NCBI RefSeq assembly: GCF_025460805.1
Contig: NZ_JAMXFJ010000022.1
Span: forward strand, 31,700 to 81,200
Source of the DNA: Microvirga sesbaniae
Lineage (GTDB): Bacteria; Pseudomonadota; Alphaproteobacteria; Rhizobiales; Beijerinckiaceae
Direction of reading: 5' to 3'
DNA: 49,501 nt
Below are positions 24,956-31,924 of this stretch, one piece after another. How positions within the stretch are numbered: position 1 is the stretch's first letter; every line of letters starts with the position of its first letter. The notes beneath the pieces were generated by a model. That model was given only the letters and a program-made list of their open reading frames with translations, was not told the DNA's origin and did not search any database. A program made the translations under genes and the position numbers.

Positions 24956-25811
24956 ATGCTCTATCCGACGGCTTATGGGCCGTCAGGAGCCCGTAGCGCA
25001 TCGATCCAGTGCGATAGGCGAGCCAGATCCGGGGAAGGCTCAAGGCGAAGACGCGGTTCTTCGAGCGCGCATCGAGCAGGTAGCGCCTGTAATCCGGTCG
25101 GGTCAGGAGCTTCGTCGCCACCCGGCCGGCGCAGAGCGACCAGGTGCGCCTCACTCTCCGGCTGAGATCCTCGAACCCATCCATGTCGAACCCGGCCTTT
25201 TCGGCCCAGGCGCGATACTCCGCTTCCGTGCCCATGCCGGGCAGCCGGCCCTCGCGGCAGATCGGTTCGAGCAGAAGACGCTCCTCCCAGGACCGCGACC
25301 GGTCCCGGGCGAGCCAGGCATAGATTGCAAGCCGGCCCCCGGGTTTCAGGGTTCGGTACGCCTCATCGAAGAACCGCTGCTTGTCCGGCATGTGCTCGGA
25401 GCTTTCGATCGCGATGACATGGTCGAACGCGCCGTCCTCGAACGTGTTCGCGAGCCAGTCCTGCCGCAGAAAACGGAGGCGCGGTGAGCCGACGACACGC
25501 TGGTCCGCGCGCCCGATCTGGGCGGCCGACAGGGTCACCCCGGTAACCCGGACACCATGATGGCGGGCAAGCCATTCGGCCGTCGCGCCGTAACCGCAGC
25601 CGACGTCGCAGACGTGCTGTCCGGGCACGAGCGCCAAGGCGTCGGCAAGATGCGCGATCAGGGCTTCGACCGCCCCGTCCGGCGTCTCGCGGCCTGTCGT
25701 CCACAGCCCATGATGCACGTGCTCGCCCCAGATGTCGCGGTAGAACCGGTCGAGCTCGTCGTAATGCTCGGCGACGGCTGCGGAGGATTGCGGTTCCCGA
25801 GGGATGATCAT
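24954..25811 (-). CDS. SAM-dependent methyltransferase, last gene of the type III PKS operon
   Basis: A 285-aa class I methyltransferase. SAM motif I is CDVGCGYG around residues 68-75. The N-terminal YDELDRFYRDIWGEHVHHGLW pattern, with HHG, resembles the tocopherol/cyclopropane-type methyltransferase group that acts on quinone-like or lipid substrates. The ATG overlaps the stop of the FAD oxidoreductase by four bases. It probably methylates the polyketide product (C- or O-methylation). The specific position is unknown. The TAG stop lies inside palindromic unit F. Confidence 0.88.
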   Translation of the reverse strand: MIIPREPQSSAAVAEHYDELDRFYRDIWGEHVHHGLWTTGRETPDGAVEALIAHLADALALVPGQHVCDVGCGYGATAEWLARHHGVRVTGVTLSAAQIGRADQRVVGSPRLRFLRQDWLANTFEDGAFDHVIAIESSEHMPDKQRFFDEAYRTLKPGGRLAIYAWLARDRSRSWEERLLLEPICREGRLPGMGTEAEYRAWAEKAGFDMDGFEDLSRRVRRTWSLCAGRVATKLLTRPDYRRYLLDARSKNRVFALSLPRIWLAYRTGSMRYGLLTAHKPSDRA

Positions 25812-26962
25812 GGGGGCGCCAAAGCGCGGGCCACGGCGGCCTCCTGCACCCGCGTCAGGGACGTGACATGGCGCATGGCATCAGGCCAGATCCGGCTCAC
25901 ATGAAACACCGCGTGCCGGCCCGCCTCATGGCGCACGGTGCGGTTCAGCGCCGAGGCCAGCCGGATCGAGCGCCCGATGTCGGATCGGACCCGATGGTGA
26001 AAGATCGAGCTGGCCGTGCCATGGGAGAGATAGGTCGCGGCGGCCAGGCACCCGCTGTGCAGCGCAATCGACATGCCTTCTCCGGTAAACGAGGGAATGA
26101 CCCCGACCTGGTCGCCCAGGCGATACAAGCCCTGCGGCTCGCGGGCATCGGGGGCATGGAGAAAGCCATAGGGGATCTGGAAGATCGACAACGGGCGCGG
26201 GAAGAGCGGTTGCGCGTCCTGCAGGCGCTCGGTCAAGGGCGGGCACTCGTCAGCCATGTGGGCGATGAGCGCATCCCACCGCCTCCCGAGTTCGTCGAAC
26301 CGTTGGCGGGACACGACGAGGCAGAGATTGGCGATGTCCTTCTCGATCATCTGAAGCCCGGCATATCCGCCGGAGAAGAGAATGACCTCGACGCAGCCCT
26401 GGAGCGCCCGCTGCTGGCTCTTGGCCAATCGGTAATGCAGCTTGAAGCCGATGAGATCGCCCATGGTGTTCGCCGTCGGCCGCTTCACGCCTCTCACGTC
26501 GTGTTTGCCCGACGCCAGGAAGACTGTGTCCGCCTGGATCGGGCGGCTGGCGGCAAGCGCGAACCGAGCCGTGGTCCGGTCGAACGAGATGGACCTGACA
26601 GGCTCGTTTCGGACGATTCGGGCGCCTCGGGAGCGCGCCTGAACCAGCAGGGCCTCGTCCAGGACCTTTCGGGACAATCCTCTGGCCACGAAAGGCAGGG
26701 AGACCTCCGTCGCGCCGCGCTTGCGGACGAGGCGCAGGCGCGAGATCCGGCTTGCTCCGAGGCCATCGAGATCGATGCCGAGACGGGACAGATAGGTCTG
26801 CGCCTCGATGCTCAGAAACTCGCCGCAGACCTTGTGCCGGGGCTGCGCATCGCGCTCGAGCAGAAGAACGGGACGTCCCGCCTCGGCCAGGATGCAGGCC
26901 GCCGACGCGCCGGCCAGTCCGCCGCCGACAATCACGATCTCCTCGTGCCATCCGCCGCTCAT
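25808..26962 (-). CDS. FAD-dependent oxidoreductase (geranylgeranyl reductase-like)
   Basis: A 384-aa flavoprotein. The dinucleotide-binding motif IVGGGLAGASAA is at about residues 11-22, followed by LLLERDAQPRHKVCGEFLS (C46, G47), the cysteine-glycine motif of the geranylgeranyl reductase family. A second FAD site, GDQVGVIPSFTGEGMSIAL, is near residue 275. The start ATG at 26962 overlaps the preceding methyltransferase stop; a long upstream open frame is only its shadow. Position within the type III PKS operon suggests hydroxylation, oxidation or reduction of the polyketide ring or chain. That is inference. Confidence 0.88.
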   Translation of the reverse strand: MSGGWHEEIVIVGGGLAGASAACILAEAGRPVLLLERDAQPRHKVCGEFLSIEAQTYLSRLGIDLDGLGASRISRLRLVRKRGATEVSLPFVARGLSRKVLDEALLVQARSRGARIVRNEPVRSISFDRTTARFALAASRPIQADTVFLASGKHDVRGVKRPTANTMGDLIGFKLHYRLAKSQQRALQGCVEVILFSGGYAGLQMIEKDIANLCLVVSRQRFDELGRRWDALIAHMADECPPLTERLQDAQPLFPRPLSIFQIPYGFLHAPDAREPQGLYRLGDQVGVIPSFTGEGMSIALHSGCLAAATYLSHGTASSIFHHRVRSDIGRSIRLASALNRTVRHEAGRHAVFHVSRIWPDAMRHVTSLTRVQEAAVARALAPP

Positions 26963-27672
26963 TTCAACCGGCTCACGCAGAGACGGAAGGAGGGATACCA
27001 CCGGATCCGGGCCGTCCCGGGTCCGAGACCGGCGGCAGCCAGGATCCGCTCCCAATCGTCCCGACGGAAGCTTCGGGCGATCGAGATCGGCCCGTCGTGC
27101 CGGACGAAGCGGTGCCAGCGCGCCGCCCAGGAGAGCGCGCGGAAGAAATGGAACGGGATCGGATGGCGGTAGAGATCGGCGATGAACCAGCCGCGCGCGG
27201 CGGTCCGCTCCATCCAGCGCACGAAGCCCGCGACCTCCTGGTCCGACATGTGATGGGTCGTCTGCGAGCAGATGATGAAATCGATGGGGCGTTCGGGCTG
27301 GAAATCGAACACGTTTCCTGTCCGGAAGTCGATGGGAACGTCGGCGGGGGTCGCAGCGCGCGCGATCGGCTCGCTCATGGGGTTGAGATCGACGCCGATC
27401 AGGTCCACGGGGCGGCCGCGGCGCCGGCTCCAGGAATGGATCCGCCGCAGCAGGTCCCCGTATCCATAGCCGACGTCCAGGATCGTCACGCGGTCGCTGG
27501 GGTTCAGGTGACGGGTGGCACGGTCGAGCCATTTCAGGACAGGTCCGTGGGTCATGGTCACCACATTGACGGCCGCCAGATCCTTCAGGCAGGCGCGGTA
27601 ATCGTCGAGGCTGACAGGCTCCGTGTCCATCCACTCGGTCTCGGGGCTGCGCTGGGCGAAACTCCGGCTCAT
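26959..27672 (-). CDS. SAM-dependent methyltransferase, second gene of the type III PKS operon
   Basis: A 237-aa class I methyltransferase with motif I ILDVGYGYGDLL (64-75), an acidic loop after GVDLNP, and CSQTTHHMSD at motif IV. The ATG at 27672 is 8 bp after the polyketide synthase stop; the gene end overlaps the FAD gene by four bases. The family occurs commonly beside bacterial type III polyketide synthases and may O-methylate a resorcinol- or pyrone-type product. Confidence 0.87.
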   Translation of the reverse strand: MSRSFAQRSPETEWMDTEPVSLDDYRACLKDLAAVNVVTMTHGPVLKWLDRATRHLNPSDRVTILDVGYGYGDLLRRIHSWSRRRGRPVDLIGVDLNPMSEPIARAATPADVPIDFRTGNVFDFQPERPIDFIICSQTTHHMSDQEVAGFVRWMERTAARGWFIADLYRHPIPFHFFRALSWAARWHRFVRHDGPISIARSFRRDDWERILAAAGLGPGTARIRWYPSFRLCVSRLK

Positions 27673-27680
27673 GGAGGCCT

Positions 27681-28772
27681 CTATCCGGCGAGGGTGAAGC
27701 GGAACGTCTCGGCCGCCAGTCCCGGTCCGAAGGCCATGCCGAAACCGTTCGAGCTCGGGGGAGCACCCTGCATGATCCGGCCCAGGACGAACATCAGCGT
27801 GGCCGAGGACATGTTGCCGAAGTCCCGCAGCACGCCGCGGGACCAGCGCAGGGCGTCCGGGGAGAGATCGAGGCCCTGTTCGACCGCGTCGAGGATCGTT
27901 CGCCCGCCGGCGTGGACGGCCCAAAGATCGAATTCGTCCTTGCGCTGGCCGCGCAGGATGCCGCCCTCGTCGTTGCGGGTGGCCTCGTGGCGCAGCGCCT
28001 TGGCAATCTGCTGCGGGACCTCTCCGGACAGGCTCATCTCGAACCCGGCATCGCCGATCCGCCAGGTGATCAGGTTGCGGGTGTCGGGGATCGTCGCGAC
28101 GCGGAAATCCTTGAGCGCGATGCCTTGCGGATCCGCCGACACGAGGCTGGCCGCGCACCCATCGCCGAAGAGCAGGGCGCTGAGGATCACCTCGAGGTCG
28201 GACGTCTCCTGAAGGTGGAGCGTGCAGAGCTCCAGATTGACCACCAGGACCCTTGCCTCCGGCTCGGACCGGACGATGTGATGGGCCACCTTCAGGGCAT
28301 TCACGGCAGCCGCGCAGCCCATGAATCCCACCATGGTCCGCTCGATCGAGGGGTTGAGCCCCAAGCGCTCCATGATCTGCTGATCGAGCCCCGGTGCGGT
28401 GAAGCCGGTGCAGGATGCCACCACCAGGTGGGTGAGGGAGGATAGGTCCTCGTTCAGCTCGAGCGCCTCGACGGCCTGCTGGGCGAGATCGACGGCATGG
28501 GTCTCGAAACGCTGCATCCGGGCGCCGGTCCCGGCAAACGCGCCGGGCCGGAAAAAGCCCTCCCGGTCGGCCGCCGCCTCGGGGTTCTCGCTCGGAGACA
28601 GGGTGGAGTAGCGATGTTCGATGCCCGACCGCTGAACCATGCGGCGGAAGATCAGCTTGTTTTTCCGGTCGGGGAGAAACTGGTCCACGAAGCCGATGAA
28701 GGTCTGATGGACGTCATGCTGCGGGACGGCAGTGCCGATCCGGTTGATATACGCGCCTGCCAAGGAAACCAC
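27681..28772 (-). CDS. Type III polyketide synthase (chalcone synthase-like)
   Basis: A 363-aa ketosynthase that extends an acyl-CoA starter with malonyl-CoA and cyclises the product. The Cys-His-Asn triad is complete: C153 in GFMGCAAAVNA, H287 in WAVHAGG, and N320 in DFGNMSSATLMF. The ending GFGMAFGPGLAAETFRF is the family C-terminus. The start is GTG at 28772 with GAGG seven bases upstream. It leads a compact minus-strand operon with two methyltransferases and a FAD oxidoreductase. Long-chain alkylresorcinols, alkylpyrones or phloroglucinol-like compounds are all possible products. The starter unit is not predictable here. Confidence 0.94.
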   Translation of the reverse strand: MVSLAGAYINRIGTAVPQHDVHQTFIGFVDQFLPDRKNKLIFRRMVQRSGIEHRYSTLSPSENPEAAADREGFFRPGAFAGTGARMQRFETHAVDLAQQAVEALELNEDLSSLTHLVVASCTGFTAPGLDQQIMERLGLNPSIERTMVGFMGCAAAVNALKVAHHIVRSEPEARVLVVNLELCTLHLQETSDLEVILSALLFGDGCAASLVSADPQGIALKDFRVATIPDTRNLITWRIGDAGFEMSLSGEVPQQIAKALRHEATRNDEGGILRGQRKDEFDLWAVHAGGRTILDAVEQGLDLSPDALRWSRGVLRDFGNMSSATLMFVLGRIMQGAPPSSNGFGMAFGPGLAAETFRFTLAG

Positions 28773-28883
28773 CTGTCAACCTCGGCCCTGGCCCGGACGT
28801 CGAGCGATCAGAGCCCTTCAGGTCAAGAATAGGGCGCTGCCGGGTGGAGAAAACGACGGTTGGCGCACAAGTCGCACCCGGCC

Positions 28884-29804
28884 TCAGCTTTGCGCAGGTG
28901 GCGCAGCCGTTCCGGCCGGGACAGCCTCGGCCGGCGTACCCGTCCGGGGCTGCCCGCGCTTGAGGGTCTGCTCCCGGGCGAAGATGAACAATCCGGCCGC
29001 CACGACGATGAAGATGCCGACCAGGGCCAGGGCGTCGGGCCATTCGTCGAAGAACAGCGCCCCGATCGCCAGAGCCCAGAGGATCTGGCTGTACTGGGCC
29101 GCTCCCAGCCGGTCGGCCGGAGCGTACAGGGTCGCGATGATGAACAGCGCCTGCGCGACGAAGGCTGTCGCCGCGAAGGACAGCAGCAGGACCCACTGCT
29201 GGGCGGTGGGCCAGGCAAAGCCCGGGATCATCAGAAGTCCCGCCAGAACGGTCGTGGCCAGAAAGACCGTTCCGATCAGGGTGAAGCGCTTCTCGGTATG
29301 ACCGATCATCCGGCCGGTGATGACCCCGCCGGCGGCGCACAGAGCCGTGGCGAGCGCGGCCAGATGGCCCGGGAGAAACTCCTTGAATCCCGGCCGGACG
29401 ATGATCAGCACGCCGATGAAGGCCGCGCAGACCGCGAGACCCCGGCGCCACCGGACATGCTCCTTGAGCACGAAGATGGAGAGCACGGTGACGAGGCTCG
29501 GCATGAGGAACAGGAGCGCGAACGCTTCCGCGAAGGGCAGACTCCGGAACGCCATGACGCTGAACGGAGTGGTCGCGGCGATCAGGAAGACCCTGAGCCC
29601 CATGAGCCATGGCCGGTTCCAGCGCACCAGATCGACGATCCTGTCACCGCTCTTCATGAAGACGGGCGACAGGAGAAGGGGGATGAGATAGCCGAAGAAC
29701 GTCACTTCGAAGGGATCGAGCCCATGCCCGATCTCCTTCACGACGGCATCGCCCCAGGCGAAGACGGCAAAGGCAAGGAAAGCGAGAAGAATACCTTTGA
29801 CCAT
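28884..29804 (-). CDS. EamA/DMT family transporter
   Basis: A 306-aa inner-membrane protein with about ten hydrophobic segments and two EamA repeats (about residues 5-135 and 150-280). It is probably an exporter of small metabolites. The hydrophilic Ala/Pro-rich tail is not part of the fold. It lies 111 bp upstream of the type III PKS on the same strand, so it could export the polyketide product, but the gap leaves room for an independent promoter. Confidence 0.88.
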   Translation of the reverse strand: MVKGILLAFLAFAVFAWGDAVVKEIGHGLDPFEVTFFGYLIPLLLSPVFMKSGDRIVDLVRWNRPWLMGLRVFLIAATTPFSVMAFRSLPFAEAFALLFLMPSLVTVLSIFVLKEHVRWRRGLAVCAAFIGVLIIVRPGFKEFLPGHLAALATALCAAGGVITGRMIGHTEKRFTLIGTVFLATTVLAGLLMIPGFAWPTAQQWVLLLSFAATAFVAQALFIIATLYAPADRLGAAQYSQILWALAIGALFFDEWPDALALVGIFIVVAAGLFIFAREQTLKRGQPRTGTPAEAVPAGTAAPPAQS

Positions 29805-29894
29805 GATGGGACAATCCCGCGGGACGGCGGCAATGAGGCACGGAGGACGGAGCCGTCGTGCGGCGCATCCGGACGAGCTGGCAGGATAGAGAAC

Positions 29895-30200
29895 TTATCT
29901 CGGCATGACGAGGCGCGGGCGCTTGCGCTCCACCACCACGACCTTCGGCCCGTCGCTGCGCTCGGGCATGATCATGCGTTCGGGCATCCGCTCGGGACGA
30001 CGCGGCTGGGCCGGGGTCTTCAGCACCACAGGGCGGACTTCGTCCTGCGGCAGCCCCATCAGCTGCGCGGCGATCTCGACCTGGCTGTCGATGTCGTCCG
30101 TCAGGCCCTGGGCGGCGACGATCGCCTCCTCGAGGACCGGAGGTTCGACCCGGGTGACGCGCCGATGCCGGCTCTCGGACGGTTTCTTCTTGGCAAGCAT
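29895..30200 (-). CDS. Hypothetical 101-aa basic protein
   Basis: Starts MLAKKKPSESRHRR, with AGGAGA upstream of the ATG at 30200. A short helical centre (LEEAIVAAQGLTDDI) is flanked by basic, proline- and arginine-rich regions with repeats of PERM. It lacks a signal peptide or membrane segment. It lies 90 bp upstream of the EamA transporter on the same strand. No family is recognised; nucleic-acid binding is possible from composition only. Confidence 0.5.
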   Translation of the reverse strand: MLAKKKPSESRHRRVTRVEPPVLEEAIVAAQGLTDDIDSQVEIAAQLMGLPQDEVRPVVLKTPAQPRRPERMPERMIMPERSDGPKVVVVERKRPRLVMPR

Positions 30201-30586
30201 TGGGTTTCTCCTGCGCAGACCCCTTAACCCATCGAACTTCCGATTGCGTAATGCGCGATTGAGACGGCAGGGCTGCATCCAACGCAAGCGAAGCCCGCTC
30301 CTGCCTTGCTGTTGAACGCTACCCGGAGAAACTTGATCCATGACCCGCCGCGAAAAAGCCCAAAGCGGACGTGCGGCCCATTCGGCCGTCGCGAGGACGA
30401 GAGGCTGGCGCTATCCTGAGCGGACCGAGTCGATCCAAGCCTGAGCGGACCTTGCCGGGACTCGACCGGGCGGCTCGGGTCGTTCATTGGTGAGTCAGGG
30501 CGCTGCCTGTTCCACGCGATCGGCGGACCAGGTCCCGCGCAGCGTTTTTCGGGTACAAGGCCCAGCTCTCAACGAAAGGCATCGCC
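30201..30586. other. Intergenic region upstream of purT
   Basis: About 386 bp between divergent genes. It contains two copies of CCTGAGCGGACC (30415-30426 and 30441-30452), a short direct repeat of unknown meaning, and the ribosome-binding site AAAGG at 30575-30579 for purT. No PurR-type operator, known riboswitch or credible gene was seen. Confidence 0.45.
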
Positions 30587-31759
30587 GTGTTCACAGCCAA
30601 GATTCTCCTTCTCGGATCCGGCGAACTCGGAAAGGAGTTCGTGATCTCGACCAAGCGTTACGGTTGCCACGTGGTCGCCTGCGACAGCTATGCGAACGCG
30701 CCGGCCATGCAGGTGGCGGACGAGACGGAAGTCTTCTCCATGCTCGATCCCGACGCCCTCAGGGCCGCCATCGAGAAGCACAGGCCGGATTTCATCGTCC
30801 CGGAGATCGAGGCGATCCGCACGGAGGTTCTGCAGGAATTCGAGGCCGAGGGCTTTACCGTCGTGCCCTCGGCCCGGGCCGCCTCGCTGACCATGAACCG
30901 GGACCGGATCCGGGAGCTCGCCGCCACTGAACTCGGCCTGCGCACGTCCAGGTACCGTTATGCCGAGAGCCTGGAGGAGGTGAAGGCCGGGGTCGAGCAC
31001 ACGGGTCTGCCCTGCGTGATCAAGCCGGTCATGTCCTCGTCCGGCAAAGGGCAGAGCACGGTGCGCACGGCCGATCAGCTCGAGCAGGCCTGGAACGACG
31101 CGGTGGCGAACATGCGCGGGGACCGGAAGAAGGTCATCGTCGAGGAATTCGTGGCCTTCGAGTACGAGATCACCCTGCTGACGATCCGATCCCGCGAGGG
31201 CGTTTCCTTCTGCGAGCCCATCGGCCATCGCCAGGAACGGGGAGACTACCAGGAGTCCTGGCAGCCGACCCCCATGACCGACACGCTCCTCGGCGACGCC
31301 AGGGAGATGGCCAGGAAGGTGGTGGACAACCTGGGCGGCTACGGGATCTTCGGGGTCGAGTTCTTCGTGACCCGCGACGAGGTGATTTTCTCCGAGCTTT
31401 CGCCGCGGCCGCACGATACCGGGCTCGTGACGCTCCTGTCCCAAAACCTGTCGGAGTTCGACCTGCATGCCCGCGCGGTCCTTGGACTGCCGATCCCGCC
31501 GGTCCGGCTGCATGGCCCTACGGCGTCGGCGGTGATTCTGGCCGACCGGGAGGCCGAGCGCTTCACCATCGGGGGATTGCGGGAGGCTCTCGCTCTGGCG
31601 ACACCCGATGCCGACGTGGAGGTGCGCCTTTTTGGAAAACCGACCACCCGCAAGCATCGCCGCATGGGCGTCGCCCTGGCGTCGGGCCACACCGTCGAGG
31701 ACGCCCGCGAGCGGGCGCGCGAGGCGGCGGCGCGGGTCCGGATCAAGTATGGCGGGTGA
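30587..31759 (+). CDS. purT: Formate-dependent phosphoribosylglycinamide formyltransferase
   Basis: A 390-aa ATP-grasp enzyme of de novo purine synthesis that formylates GAR using formate and ATP. The N-terminal motif LLGSGELGKE, the VPEIEAI loop, KPVMSSSGKGQS (ATP loop), and the metal-binding FFVTRDEVIFSELSPRPHDTG are all present. Length is the family norm. The start is GTG at 30587, seven bases after AAAGG. It stands alone. Many Alphaproteobacteria use folate-dependent PurN; whether PurN coexists is not visible here. Confidence 0.96.
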   Translation: MFTAKILLLGSGELGKEFVISTKRYGCHVVACDSYANAPAMQVADETEVFSMLDPDALRAAIEKHRPDFIVPEIEAIRTEVLQEFEAEGFTVVPSARAASLTMNRDRIRELAATELGLRTSRYRYAESLEEVKAGVEHTGLPCVIKPVMSSSGKGQSTVRTADQLEQAWNDAVANMRGDRKKVIVEEFVAFEYEITLLTIRSREGVSFCEPIGHRQERGDYQESWQPTPMTDTLLGDAREMARKVVDNLGGYGIFGVEFFVTRDEVIFSELSPRPHDTGLVTLLSQNLSEFDLHARAVLGLPIPPVRLHGPTASAVILADREAERFTIGGLREALALATPDADVEVRLFGKPTTRKHRRMGVALASGHTVEDARERAREAAARVRIKYGG

Positions 31760-31924
31760 GCGGGGCCGATGACGCCTCGCTCCGGTGCGCTCCTGAAGGT
31801 CCGAGTGTCGGATCGGTCACAGTTGCCGGGAGAGTGTCGCATCCTATGGTACTTGGCCGGAAGCCACCTACATACCGTTCAGCTCTGTCAGACAATGAAC
31901 CAGGGGGCTGGCGGCTGACCAGCA

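Noticed and set aside
30415..30452. Two copies of CCTGAGCGGACC as an operator pair for purT
   Set aside because: Too short and not palindromic; no known purine regulator site matches.
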